A stretch of DNA of 64,000 bases from positions 43,501-107,500 of the forward strand of contig NZ_CP029830.1 of the NCBI RefSeq assembly GCF_003233655.1. The letters run 5' to 3'. Shown here piece by piece: positions 32,053 through 41,402 of this stretch. Every line of letters begins with the position of its first letter. The stretch's first letter is position 1. Source of the DNA: Azospirillum ramasamyi (GTDB lineage Bacteria > Pseudomonadota > Alphaproteobacteria > Azospirillales > Azospirillaceae). The notes under the pieces are model-generated. The model saw nothing but the letters and a program-made list of their open reading frames with translations. It made no database searches and was not told the DNA's origin. The translations under genes were made by a program, and so were the position numbers.

Positions 32053-33324
32053 TCAATCTTTAGAACCTGCCACCCACCGCAATCCCCAGCGGTAAGCCCT
32101 GTCCATATCCTTGTGATTGCCGAAGTAACGTTCTTCCTTCGTCACCTTCAGCTTGCCGCCGTCATTCTCGATGAGCGCTATGGCGCACATCCCTTGCCCG
32201 GAGGCGGGATTGTCGAGGCGCACCTCGATGTCGGAATTTCCCGGAATCTTCACCGTCGCAACGCCGTCGGCAGCCGCCCAGTTCGGCACGCCCTCGTAGA
32301 TGAAGGCGAAGACTAGAATCCGCTTGATCTTGGAAATCTGGTCTCCATTGATCCGGATGTTCTCGCCCTCGGCCGCGGCGCCCGTCCGATCATCCCCGGC
32401 GTGCTGGATGAATGGCTCGTAACGAAAATCGCCCCAAGCCTCGCCGAGGGCCTGCACCACTCCGATCTCTCCATCCTCCAGTTCCCAAAGGCAGCCGAGA
32501 TCCAGATCGATTCCCTTGTTACCGCGAAAGCCGCTGAAAAGCCCACCCTTTGGTCGCCGGTTCCAATTGAGGTTGAAGAGGATTTCCCCGAAACCCTTAG
32601 CGTTCTTCTTCTCAAGCGAGACGGACTGACCACGCTTCTCCAGCGTGATCTTGGAGAGGTTCACAGGCTTGGCTGCGGGCGCCGGCTGAGGCGGAGGGGA
32701 CGGTGGGGGCGGGGCAGACGCAGCAGGCTTCTCCTGGACTGGCGCAGGCACGGGGGAGGCCTCCTCGGCGACATCGACACCATACTGCCTCGCCAAGGGA
32801 GCCAGCCCGCCGACAAAGCCCTGTCCTACCGCTCGGAATTTCCACTGACCGTTTCGCCGATAGATTCGACCGAGCGTGATCGCCGTCTCCTTCATGCCGA
32901 CGACCGGCAGGTCGAAACGCGCAATCTCAGAGTTCGCGGCAGGCTCCAACAGACGGGCTACCACCATGCGGAGATTGCCGAAGCTCTGCCCTCTGGCCTG
33001 ACCTTCATGGATGGTGAGACAGATGTCGATGACTTCGACACGCCCGGGCACCTTGGCGAGGTCGATCTCGAAGGACTGAAGATCGGGAGAGCCCGCTGAG
33101 GATGCCGACGGATTGAACCTCACCGCTCCATCAGGAGACGTGCGAGACCCGTAGAACACGAAATGCTCATCAGATGGGACCTTGCCGTCACTCCCAGCCA
33201 TGAACGCCGACGCGTCGACCTCCATGCCGGGCTGCGACGCCGGGTCCCACCCGATAGCCACAACGATCCGATCCGATTCGGGGATGGCGACATTTGCCCC
33301 CGGAGTGAGTGCAGAAACGGCCAT
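32053..33324 (-). CDS. terA: TerA-family protein, two TerD-like domains with Pro-rich linker
   Basis: 423 residues, somewhat longer than plasmid TerA (~385). Domain 1 (about 1-190) is TerD-like: VDASAFMAG near 36, [20 protein letters not shown] near 165. A Pro/Ala linker (about 195-225) leads to domain 2, the TerA-specific half: IDLDLGCLWELEDGE near 280, GDDRTGAAAEGE near 315 and a C-terminal YRWGLRWVAGSKD. Start MAVSALTPGANVAIP at 33324 fits the family. Transcribed between terZ and terB. Confidence 0.88.
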   Translation of the reverse strand: MAVSALTPGANVAIPESDRIVVAIGWDPASQPGMEVDASAFMAGSDGKVPSDEHFVFYGSRTSPDGAVRFNPSASSAGSPDLQSFEIDLAKVPGRVEVIDICLTIHEGQARGQSFGNLRMVVARLLEPAANSEIARFDLPVVGMKETAITLGRIYRRNGQWKFRAVGQGFVGGLAPLARQYGVDVAEEASPVPAPVQEKPAASAPPPPSPPPQPAPAAKPVNLSKITLEKRGQSVSLEKKNAKGFGEILFNLNWNRRPKGGLFSGFRGNKGIDLDLGCLWELEDGEIGVVQALGEAWGDFRYEPFIQHAGDDRTGAAAEGENIRINGDQISKIKRILVFAFIYEGVPNWAAADGVATVKIPGNSDIEVRLDNPASGQGMCAIALIENDGGKLKVTKEERYFGNHKDMDRAYRWGLRWVAGSKD

Positions 33325-33357
33325 ACTTCCCCCATCGGCCAGATTGGTGACGTTGGA

Positions 33358-33942
33358 CTAAAGCATGCCGAGGATGGCCGGCATCATATCGTGGAAGGTC
33401 TTACCCGCCGTCTTCTCGCCGATGGCGTGCAGCTTCCATTCACCGTTGTGCCGGTAGAGCTTCGCCATGATGAGGCCGGTGTGGGACCCCGCCTCGCTCA
33501 GAGCGAAGACGGCCAGTTCCTTCTGGTTGGTGTCATCGACGAGCCGGCAGGACGCGTTGGCGACTTTGTCGAAGGTCTGTCCCCGGAACGAGTTGACCGT
33601 GAACACCAACGATTTCACGCTGGCGGGCAGCTTCGACAGGTCGACCTTGATGACCTCGTCGTCCCCGTCTCCGTCGCCAGTCAGATTGTCGCCGGTGTGG
33701 ACGATGGCGCCGTGCATGCCCTTGAGCTGGCGAAACCAGATTTCGTCGACCAGTTCACCGCGCTCGTCGAACACGAGGCACGAGGCGTCCAGGTCAATGC
33801 TCTCCCCGCCGCCGCCGAACAGGCCTCCGAGGAGGCCGCCCTTCTTTGCGACATCCCAGCCAAGCCCCATGAACACCCGGGTCAGAGTTGCCCCGTTCTT
33901 GGAGAGGCTGATCTTCTGGCCCTTAGTCAGCGAAACGCTCAT
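33358..33942 (-). CDS. terZ: TerZ-like TerD-family protein
   Basis: 194 residues starting MSVSLTKGQKISLSKNG. It differs from TerD/TerE by a Gly-rich insertion (GLLGGLFGGGGE near 33-44) before the IDLDASCLVFD strand, by the INWFRQL-type segment EIWFRQLKGMHGA near 65 and by KLYRHNGEWKLHAIGE near 160. The calcium loop TGDNLTGDGDGDDE near 85 is complete. Position directly ahead of terA matches terZ in known ter operons. ATG 33942 removes an unconserved leader. Confidence 0.85.
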   Translation of the reverse strand: MSVSLTKGQKISLSKNGATLTRVFMGLGWDVAKKGGLLGGLFGGGGESIDLDASCLVFDERGELVDEIWFRQLKGMHGAIVHTGDNLTGDGDGDDEVIKVDLSKLPASVKSLVFTVNSFRGQTFDKVANASCRLVDDTNQKELAVFALSEAGSHTGLIMAKLYRHNGEWKLHAIGEKTAGKTFHDMMPAILGML

Positions 33943-33953
33943 AAGCGTTTTCC

Positions 33954-34532
33954 TCAGCCAATGTTGACGCCGAAGTTCTTCGCAAGCGGACCAAGCCCGC
34001 CGGCGAATCCCTGCCCGATAGCCTTGAACTTCCACTCACCGCCATGGCGATAGAGCTCGCCGAAGATCATCGCCGTTTCGGTCGAGTAGTCCTCGGACAG
34101 GTCGTAGCGGGCGATCTCCTTGCCGTCTGCCTTGTTCAGAACGCGGATGTAAGCATTGCTGACTTGGCCGAAGCTCTGCCTACGCGCCTCTGCCTCATGG
34201 ATGGTCACGGAGAACGCGACCTTCTGCACGTCGGCCGGAACCTTGGCGAGATCGATCGCAACGACTTCGTCGTCGCCATCGCCGGAACCGGAGCGGTTGT
34301 CGCCCTGGTGGACCACCGAGCCGTCCGATGAGGTCTTGTTGTTGTAGAAGATGAAGTCGGCATCCGAGCGGATTTTGCCGGACTCGTTCAGAAGGAACGC
34401 CGAGGCGTCCAGATCGAATTCGGAGCCGTCGGTGACGCGAGCGTCCCAACCCAAGCCGACGTCGATGGCGGTCAGCCCCGGAGCCTCCTTGCTGAGAGAG
34501 ACATTGCCGCCCTTGGACAAAGATACAGCCAT
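33954..34532 (-). CDS. terE: TerE, calcium-binding stress protein
   Basis: 192 residues; [20 protein letters not shown] at the start, [12 protein letters not shown] near 40, [15 protein letters not shown] near 75 and a C-terminus [14 protein letters not shown]. The MAV start and HQGDNR resemble TerE more than TerD. It is the first gene of the minus-strand ter operon; GGAGGA lies 7 bases before ATG 34532. In plasmid operons terE follows terD, so its position at the front is a rearrangement. Confidence 0.88.
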   Translation of the reverse strand: MAVSLSKGGNVSLSKEAPGLTAIDVGLGWDARVTDGSEFDLDASAFLLNESGKIRSDADFIFYNNKTSSDGSVVHQGDNRSGSGDGDDEVVAIDLAKVPADVQKVAFSVTIHEAEARRQSFGQVSNAYIRVLNKADGKEIARYDLSEDYSTETAMIFGELYRHGGEWKFKAIGQGFAGGLGPLAKNFGVNIG

Positions 34533-34995
34533 ACGGGAGTCCTCCGAGTTCAAGCTTGTTATGGTGGTCAAAAGATATTGCTTAACGAAATTTTAAAGGT
34601 TCAGCTACTTAAAATCGCTCGAAAAAGTTGAAAAGCAGCAGCAATTTCGCGGCAATGTTCCACAAGCAAGTTTCCAGTGTCAAGGCGTATTCGCCTCTAG
34701 GTAGCCTGCATATCGAGTTATGCAGCCCTTTGCTGGCCACCTTTAGTAGGACGCCCCGACTTCGATTGCGCTCGCCCGATGACATCGCTATCGTCCATTG
34801 CGGGATAGAGGAGGCATTCTCCATTCACGCAACATAATTAGTTGGTATATTTATGTTTTATGGCAGGAATGCACTCCTCACTCGTGATTACGAGCATGGC
34901 CGGTTCACGCCCACGTTATGGCACCCCGCCGCGGACTTTCATCGCTCGCCAAGCCTCTCACAAGCGGAGGAGGTTGTTCATGTGGAGGCATTGAC
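34533..34995. other. 463-base divergent intergenic region, Ter promoters expected
   Basis: No gene is supported. It separates the leftward ter operon (ribosome site at about 34540-34545) from the rightward ATP-grasp gene. It is clearly A/T-richer than its surroundings (for instance 34556-34640 and 34836-34862), as expected for promoters of an acquired cluster. I could not fix -35/-10 boxes with confidence. Confidence 0.5.
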
Positions 34996-35793
34996 ATGAG
35001 GGCGTCGTTCAACAAAGGGCTGTCAAATATATTTGATGTCCTGAAAATCATTCGCTCAGCAGATTTAAATAGGAAAATATCACTGCTGGCCAGCCATACT
35101 GACGAGTGGTCGCCCGCATCCAAAGTCGCTGACCAATTTTTCTTGAGCCTCGCTCATTAGACGACAGTGCGTATGTTGACTGGAGCCTTGCAAGATGCTT
35201 CGAGTATAAGGTCGATGTGTTCGTACCCCAGCGCCGACGCGAGGTGATATCTGGGCATCGGGGCCGATTTGAGGCTCACGGCGTGCGGCTTTTGCTTATG
35301 GCGACTCCTCAGACGATGCGATTGGTCGACAGGAAGCACGAGCTTTACGACGATCTCGCCGGCTCCGACGTGCCGGTCCCACCTTACCGTGTTTTCCGCA
35401 CCTTAACCGAATTTGACCAAGCGGTCTTTGTGCTGGAGGGGACTAGCCGCCGCCTCTGCGTGAAACCCAGCGTCGGTGTCTACGGTGCCGGCTTCCGAAT
35501 ACTTGAGCGGAGCGGATGTGAACTAAAAAGGATCCTGTCCGGCGAAAACATCAGAACCTCTATCGAGGCGTTCCGATCAGCGCTGCGGATATCCTCGCAG
35601 GACACGGACATGATGCTCATGGCCTATCTCCCGGGCATTGAGCGAAGCATCGATATTCTCGCCCAAGACGGGCGTATGGTCCGCGCGGTGTCCCGCGTGA
35701 AGGTCGGCAGCCATCAGATCTTGGAGACGGACGGCCCATCGATCACCATCGCCGAGATGTTGACGAGGCGGTACGGCCTCAACGGGGTCTTTA
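34996..35793 (+). pseudogene. ATP-grasp enzyme of the Ter metabolite module, frameshifted and 3'-truncated
   Basis: The gene starts MRASFNKGLSNIFDVLKIIR at 34996, the opening of Ter-linked ATP-grasp proteins. The first frame stops at 35158. If one T is added to the five-T run at 35137-35141 the reading continues FFLEPRSLDDSAYVDW into the frame VDVFVPQRRREV (from 35211), with RLCVKPSVGVYGAGFRIL near 35450 (nucleotide-binding Lys) and MLMAYLPGIERSIDIL near 35610. At about 35793 (NGVF, then foreign sequence) an IS630 element cuts it; the C-terminal metal-binding part is missing. It is therefore probably inactive, unless the frameshift is a base-call error and the end lies elsewhere. Confidence 0.82.
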
Positions 35794-36180
35794 GAGTTTC
35801 GAGCGTTTAATCTGACGCATATCCTGCATGTTTGAGGTAGTTCCAGCATTCGTCTGGTGTGTAGAGGTCGCAGATAGAGCCGACAGCCCTCCACAACTCC
35901 TCGATGGTACGGGCGCCGATGCGGCGGAGATGAGCTTTGAGCTTGGCGAACGCCATCTCAATGGGATTGAGGTCGGGACTGTAGGGCGGCAGGAAGAGGA
36001 ACCAAGCGCCACGCTCCTTGAGGATGGCCTTGGCCTTTTCGCTCTTATGGCAGGAAAGGTTGTCGAGGATAACGACATCACCCGGCCTCAGGGTCGGGGC
36101 GAGTTGGGTCTCGACATAGGTTTCGAAGAGCACCTGGTTCATCGCCCCCTTGATGATCCAGGGAGCGGTCAACCCGTAAT
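35794..36180 (-). mobile_element. IS630-family remnant carrying the transposase C-terminus
   Basis: The minus-strand frame 36172-35807 encodes the second half of an IS630-type DDE transposase: LTAPWIIKGAMN, then VVILDNLSCHKSEKA (second catalytic Asp) and PPYSPDLNPIEMAFAKLK (catalytic Glu). The N-terminal half is gone; the right edge (approximately 36180) abuts a different IS630 element. Its outer end begins right after TA at 35792-35793 within the ATP-grasp gene. Confidence 0.85.
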
Positions 36181-36189
36181 ACCGTCGAG

Positions 36190-37335
36190 CGGAGCGGCTG
36201 ACTCATTGAGAGGGATTCCCAAGGCCGGCGATCCGTGATTCGATTCCCCATCGCGATGGGGAGGAGCGAATGCCAGCGGCCTTGCCGATCCGGGAAGACT
36301 TGAGTGCCGGCGAGTTGCGCGCCTTGGCGCGGCGGGAGAGCAAAGGGCGGGTGGCGGCGCGGATGTTCGCCATCGCCCATGCGCTCGACGGGGTGAGCCG
36401 GGCGGAAGCGGCGCGGCTGGCCGGCATGGACCGTCAGGCGTTGCGCGATGCGGTGGTGCGCTACAACGCCGAGGGCGTCGCCGGGCTGTATGATCGCCCG
36501 CTGCCCGGGCGACCGGAATGGCTGAGCGAGGGGGAGCAGGCAACGCTCAAGGCCATCATCCTCGCCGGCCCCGATCCCAAACGGCACGGCTGCGTGGAGT
36601 GGACCTTGCCGATCCTGTGCGAGGTGATCGCCGAACGCTTCGCCAAGACGCTGCATCCGGCCAGCCTGTCGCGCATCGTGCGCCGGCTGAACCTGTCGAA
36701 GCAGAAGACGCGGCCCCGTCACCCGCAGTCCGACGCCAAGGCCCAGGCCGCCTTCCAAAAAAGGGGCTGCGCGAAGCGCTGAAGGCTGCGGCGGCCGCGC
36801 ACCCTGGGCGGCGCCTCCAACTCTGGTTCCAGGACGAAGCGCGCATCGGCCAAAAGGGCCGCACCGCGCATCGCTGGTGGGAGCGCGGGCAGCGTCCCGC
36901 CGGGCTGTGCGACAAGCGCTTCACCTCGGTCTACCTCTACGCCGCCGTCTGCCCGGCCAGCGGCGCCGACTTCGCGCTGGTCATGCCGACCGTCTCCACC
37001 ACCGCCATGAGCCTGTTCCTGGACGGCTTCTCCCGGAGCCTGGAACCGGACGTCCAGGCGGTGCTCGTGCTCGACCAGGCCGGCTGGCATGGATCGCGGG
37101 CGCTGGTCGTGCCGGACAACATCACGCTGGTGTCGCTGCCGCCCTATAGCCCCGAACTGAACCCGGTCGAGCGCGTCTGGCTGTACCTGCGCGAGCGCTT
37201 TCTGTCCCACCGGCTCCTGGACGATTACGACGCCGTCGTCCAGGCCTGCTGTGACGCCTGGAACGCCCTCACCGCCACACCGGAGCGCCTACGCTCCCTC
37301 ACAAGCTACCCGTGGCTCCCATGTGTCAATACTTA
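36190..37335 (+). mobile_element. IS630-family element 2 (exact ends approximate)
   Basis: This region carries a complete-looking IS630-type transposase in two frames. The left end could not be fixed and is approximate; the right end is close to 37335, where a complete IS5-family element starts. It is inserted in or next to the IS630 remnant. Confidence 0.7.
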
Positions 37336-37336
37336 G
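36270..37336 (+). CDS. IS630-family transposase, two frames joined by -1 frameshift
   Basis: Frame 1 (36270-36782) encodes the helix-turn-helix half: LSAGELRALARRESKGRVAA, then GVSRAEAARLAGMDRQALRD. At 36764-36773 is the slippery run AAAAAAGGGG. The -1 frame continues KKGLREALKAAAA and holds the catalytic half: FQDEARIGQKGRTAHRWWE (first Asp), VLVLDQAGWHGSRA (second) and PPYSPELNPVERVWLYLRE (Glu). The second frame stops at 37336. The slippery site implies programmed frameshifting, so the gene is probably intact. Confidence 0.82.
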
Positions 37337-38187
37337 AGTGCGTAACAAAACCGGCCAGGAACGGTTGGTAGGGGCATGGCAGCCCCTCTTGTTTCCGATG
37401 CCTTGTGGGCGATCATCGAACCGCTGATCCCGCCGGAGCCGCCCAAGCCAAAAGGCGGACGGCCCCGGTTGGACGATCGTGCGGCGCTGACCGGCATCCT
37501 ATTCGTGCTGCGCACGGGTATTCCTTGGGAGCTTCTGCCGGTGGAGATGGGCTGCGGCTCGGGGATGACCTGCTGGCGGCGTCTGCACGAGTGGCATCGG
37601 GCTGGCGTGTGGGAACGGCTGCATCGTGTGCTGCTCGACCGGCTCGGCTATGCCAACGCCATCAACTGGGATCGTGCAGCGGTGGACAGCGCCAGCGTTC
37701 CAGCAAAAAGGGGGGCGAGGAGACCGGCCCGAACCCGACGGATCGCGGCAAGCCGGGCTCCAAGCGTCACATCCTCGTCGATGCCAATGGCATCCCGCTC
37801 GCCCTGAAGATCTCGCCGGCCAACCGGCACGACAGCAAGCTGCTGGAGACGCTGGTCGATGCCGTGCCGGCGATCCGCCAGTGTGCGGGCCGGCCACGGC
37901 GCCGCCCGGCCAAGCTGCACGCCGACAAGGGCTACGACTTTGCACACTGCCGGCAGGCGCTGCGCCAACGAGCGATCATTCCGCGGATCGCCCGGCGTGG
38001 CGTCGAGAGCAGCGAGCGTCTTGGCCGACACCGATGGGTGGTCGAGCGTACGCTCGCTTGGTTTGCCCGCTTCCGCCGCATCGCCGTCCGCTACGAACGG
38101 CGCGCCGACATCTTCACTGCCTTTCACCATATCGCGGCCAGCCTCATCTGCTGGCGCTTCGTCCAGAGATGGTTCTGTTAGGCGCTC
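37336..38187 (+). mobile_element. IS5-family element, complete, 852 bp
   Basis: Ends GAGTGCGTAACAAAACC (left) and, read inward, GAGCGCCTAACAGAACC (right) are inverted repeats, flanked by TA. The last 576 bases match the fragment at 15589-16164. It lies between the IS630 element and the FkbM methyltransferase gene. Confidence 0.92.
37376..38181 (+). CDS. IS5-family transposase, two overlapping frames (852-bp element)
   Basis: Frame A 37376-37807 starts MAAPLVSDALWAIIEPLIPP and contains the N-terminal GILFVLRTGIPWELLPVEMG. Frame B ends at 38181 and contains HILVDANGIPLAL, HADKGYDFAHCRQ and RWVVERTLAWFARFRRIAVR, the DDE landmarks. The frames are in -1 relation at AAAAAGGGGGG (about 37705-37715). 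A full-length transposase by frameshifting is expected. Confidence 0.9.
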
Positions 38188-38249
38188 TAAGACATGGGCT
38201 GTCATGCTCAAGCCTTCACGCAACTGTCAACATTGCTTGGGAGCGTACC

Positions 38250-38903
38250 ATGCTGCCATCGACCATCATGGACCTCGTCAGTCCTGACGAACTCGTCTTT
38301 GACATTGGCGCGCATGCGGGCGACAAGGCCATTCCGTTTCTCCAGAAGGGAGCCCGGCTGGTCTGCGTTGAACCCCAGCCGCAATTGGCCGAGGACATGC
38401 GGACCCGCTTTTCGGGCAACCCCTCTGTGACCGTAGTGGCGAAGGGGGTTGGCAAGGTGCCCGGCACACTGAACTTGGACATCTGCACCAAATCTCCGGT
38501 GCTGAGCACCTTCTCCACCCATTGGAAGGCTGGTCGCTTCTCTGGCTATGAATGGGACGAACAGGTTGAGGTGGAGATCACCACGATGGATGAACTAATC
38601 GCGCTCTATGGTGAGCCGAGATACAGCAAAATCGACGTGGAAGGGTTTGAGAGGGAAGTGGTTGAGGGTCTTTCATGCCGGATTGGTATTCTATCTCTGG
38701 AATTTACATCGGAGTATATTTCTCACACCATGCAGATCGTGCATCGCTTGGTCAATCTTGGGTATGAGGAGTTCAATCTAGCGTTGGCAGAGGATCCCCG
38801 CTTTCAGCTTGACCAATGGGTTTCTTGGTATGACGTGGTCCGCATTCTCGGCAACAGCGCCAAAGACAACGCCAAGCTGTGGGGCGATCTTTATGCCCGG
38901 TGA
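38250..38903 (+). CDS. FkbM-family methyltransferase
   Basis: 217 residues of a SAM-dependent O-methyltransferase. The SAM-binding start ELVFDIGAHAGDKAIPF is at about residue 12, VCVEPQPQLAEDM near 40, and the family-typical SKIDVEGFEREVVEGL near 128. FkbM proteins methylate sugars or polyketides, often in surface-polysaccharide loci. It stands alone between an IS5 and an IS21 element, so its original context is lost. The frame is open upstream into the IS; ATG 38250 was chosen because it opens the conserved region, and loss of native N-terminal residues is possible. Confidence 0.82.
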   Translation: MLPSTIMDLVSPDELVFDIGAHAGDKAIPFLQKGARLVCVEPQPQLAEDMRTRFSGNPSVTVVAKGVGKVPGTLNLDICTKSPVLSTFSTHWKAGRFSGYEWDEQVEVEITTMDELIALYGEPRYSKIDVEGFEREVVEGLSCRIGILSLEFTSEYISHTMQIVHRLVNLGYEEFNLALAEDPRFQLDQWVSWYDVVRILGNSAKDNAKLWGDLYAR

Positions 38904-39048
38904 TTGGGCATGGCACCCGACACAAGGGGGGTGTTACAGGCCTCTGCTGATCAGGAAAACCGTCACTCTCTGAAAACACGCGCCGGTTCGAAACTGGCTT
39001 AGGGTTGGAGAGAATGGAGCACTTGGGCGGTGATCGGCAAAGTGCTCC
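38904..39048. other. Gap between FkbM gene and IS21 element
   Basis: 145 bases without a recognisable gene or clear terminator. Confidence 0.4.
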
Positions 39049-39297
39049 TGTCAAACGACTTCAGGAATGGGCCCCCTGGCGACACGAGGAAAGGGCCCCC
39101 GGTTTTCATCCAGCGTCACTTCCGCTTGCAATCCATGGTGAGCAACGGCTCCTGCGGGGCGGGCTCGGTCAAGCCCCCAGCCGCCTTCGGCGGAGGCCCG
39201 CAGGGCCTGGCTTGAGGGAGCCCGATCCGCAGGAGATCATCCAGCCTGGATGCTGGCGGCGCTGGTCGGCCGGACTTGGAAAGGGTTGTCGGCGCAG

Positions 39298-40089
39298 TCA
39301 TGCCGAACTCTGTGCGTCGGCGGCGAACGGGGTTGGCTTGATCAGGCCGGAGCGGCGCTTTTCGCGCAGCCGGTAGCTGTCGCCACGGATGGTGATGACG
39401 TGGCTGTGGTGAAGCAGGCGATCCAGGATCGCCGTCGCGGCCACGGGGTCCCCGAACACGCTCCCCCACTCGCTCACATTGCGGTTGCTGGTTACCAAAA
39501 TACTGCCGCGTTCATAGCGGCGGCTCACCAGCATAAAGAACAGGTGCGCCGCATTGGTCTCCAGAGGCAGATAGCCGAGTTCGTCCACAATGAGCAGCTT
39601 GGGCTTGGCGAAGTGCCCCAGCCGCTCCTCCAACCGGCCATCGGCATGCGCTTTGGTCAACATCGTCAGCAACGTCGCCGCCGACACGAACAACACCGAG
39701 TAGCCGTGCCGGATGGCCTCGCGGCCAAGCCCGACAGCCAAATGCGTTTTGCCAACGCCGGGCGGCCCAAGTAACAAGAGCGCGTCGCCGTTGGCCACCC
39801 AACGGCCGGTCGCCAGATCGCGGATCTGTTTGGGATCGAGCGAGGGCTGGGCGTCGTACTCAAAACCCTCCAGCGTGCGCACGAAGGGGAACTTGGCGAT
39901 GCTCATGGCCATCTGGATGCGCCGCTCGTCCTTGCGTGCGACCTCGGCCTCGCACAGGAAGGCCAAAGCCTCGCGCAGGCTCAGCTCACGCCGCGCTGCT
40001 TCGTCGAGCAGGCTGTCGATCTGGTCGCGCAGCGCGGTCAGCTTCAGACGTGTCAGCATCCGCGTCAGATCATCGGGATCGGCGTTCAC
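39298..40089 (-). CDS. istB: IS21 helper ATPase IstB
   Basis: 263 residues, DnaA/DnaC-like AAA+ ATPase: Walker A LLLLGPPGVGKTHLAVGLG near 103, Walker B KLLIVDELGYLP near 165 and SILVTSNRNVSEW near 197. It starts at GTG 40089, overlapping the istA stop by 4 bases (GTGA). It loads or activates IstA at the target. The longer open frame beyond 40089 lies inside istA and is not coding. Confidence 0.93.
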   Translation of the reverse strand: MNADPDDLTRMLTRLKLTALRDQIDSLLDEAARRELSLREALAFLCEAEVARKDERRIQMAMSIAKFPFVRTLEGFEYDAQPSLDPKQIRDLATGRWVANGDALLLLGPPGVGKTHLAVGLGREAIRHGYSVLFVSAATLLTMLTKAHADGRLEERLGHFAKPKLLIVDELGYLPLETNAAHLFFMLVSRRYERGSILVTSNRNVSEWGSVFGDPVAATAILDRLLHHSHVITIRGDSYRLREKRRSGLIKPTPFAADAQSSA

Positions 40090-41402
40090 CAGCCACCTCC
40101 AATCACCGCTTCGTACTCCGCCAGCGGCCGCAGCAGGTCCGGATCGTGGCGCGGTGCCGTGGCGTCTGCGGTGGTGTGCGGTGCCGCGGCTCCGGAGCGG
40201 TCGGGCGGGACGCCAACCACGCCGTCGAGATGACGGGCGTCGATGACACGTTGTCGGCGCCCGCTCGCCTGAACATGCCGCGCCACCTCGCTTCCGGCCA
40301 GCAGGACCCGAACCGTGCCGTCGCTCACTTCCACCGTGACGCTCTGCCCGATCAGTCGCCAGGGCACGCTGTAGTGGTTGGTGTCGATGCCGACGGTGCC
40401 ATCGCTCTGGACCTTGCGGTGCAACTCGCGCACCTGGAGATAGGGTGGGCGCCCGTTCAGCGGCCGCAAGCTGACCGCTTCGGCGGCCTGGAAACGGTCG
40501 ATCGGCCGGTCGCCCGTGGTGCCGTGAACGCGGACATCGGCGATGGTGCGCATCCAGTGCACCAAGTGTCCTTCGAACGCCTCCCAACTGGCGAAGCGCC
40601 GCCCGGCGACGGCGTTCTTCTTGACGTAGCCGACACCGTTCTCGTCCTTGCCTTTGGTGCGCGCCCGATACGGCGCGCAGGCGCGCGGGCGAAAGCCCCA
40701 ATAGCGGGCGAAGGCATGGAAGCGGTCGTTGAAGGTCACTTCCCGGGTTTCCCGATCGTGATGGGTGACCAGGGTCTTGGGATTGTCGATCAGCACCTCG
40801 TGCGGCACACCCTCGAAGTGCCGGAAGGCAGCCTCCAGGCCGGTGATCCAGGCAGACTGCCGCTCGTGACGGAACGCCGTGACGAAGTTGCGGCGCGAGT
40901 AGCCCAGTGTCGCGACGAACAGGTGAACCCGCATCCGCTCACCGCCGATCTCCACGGCGGTGGTGCCGAAGTCGATCTGCAACTGCTGCCCCGGCGCCGT
41001 CTCGAAGCGCACCGTGGCTCGGCTCTCCGCCTCCAGATCCTGGCGCAATCCCTGGACGGCGCGCTCCACAGTGCGCAGCGACACTTGGACCCCATGCTCG
41101 TCCGCCAACTCCTGGCGGACGACGTCGGCATTGCCCCGGTGTCGCCGGAAGCGCTCGCCGAGCCAATCCGTCAAGTCATCCAGCCGACCAGCCCGTCGCG
41201 GCGACCGGTAGGGGTGCCAACCACCACCACGCAAGTAACGCTTCACCGTCTTGCGGTCGCACCCCAACTCCCGGGCGATCCGCTTCGTGCCCCAACCCAG
41301 GGCCTGCAACCGGATCATCGCCGTCACATCGTCTGGGGCCAGCATCACGTCCCTCCGATCCGTCGTCTCGGAGGAACTCAACGGTATCGTGACCTCGACC
41401 AT
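40086..41402 (-). CDS. istA: IS21 transposase IstA
   Basis: 438 residues. N-terminal helix-turn-helix (MIRLQALGWGTKRIARELGC), then the DDE integrase core: LQIDFGTTAVEIGGE near 137, HEVLIDNPKTLVTHHD near 200, and KGKDENGVGYVKKNA near 250; the C-terminal beta part contains VGIDTNHYSVPWRLIGQSV. All catalytic landmarks are in place, so the element may be active. Confidence 0.93.
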   Translation of the reverse strand: MVEVTIPLSSSETTDRRDVMLAPDDVTAMIRLQALGWGTKRIARELGCDRKTVKRYLRGGGWHPYRSPRRAGRLDDLTDWLGERFRRHRGNADVVRQELADEHGVQVSLRTVERAVQGLRQDLEAESRATVRFETAPGQQLQIDFGTTAVEIGGERMRVHLFVATLGYSRRNFVTAFRHERQSAWITGLEAAFRHFEGVPHEVLIDNPKTLVTHHDRETREVTFNDRFHAFARYWGFRPRACAPYRARTKGKDENGVGYVKKNAVAGRRFASWEAFEGHLVHWMRTIADVRVHGTTGDRPIDRFQAAEAVSLRPLNGRPPYLQVRELHRKVQSDGTVGIDTNHYSVPWRLIGQSVTVEVSDGTVRVLLAGSEVARHVQASGRRQRVIDARHLDGVVGVPPDRSGAAAPHTTADATAPRHDPDLLRPLAEYEAVIGGGW

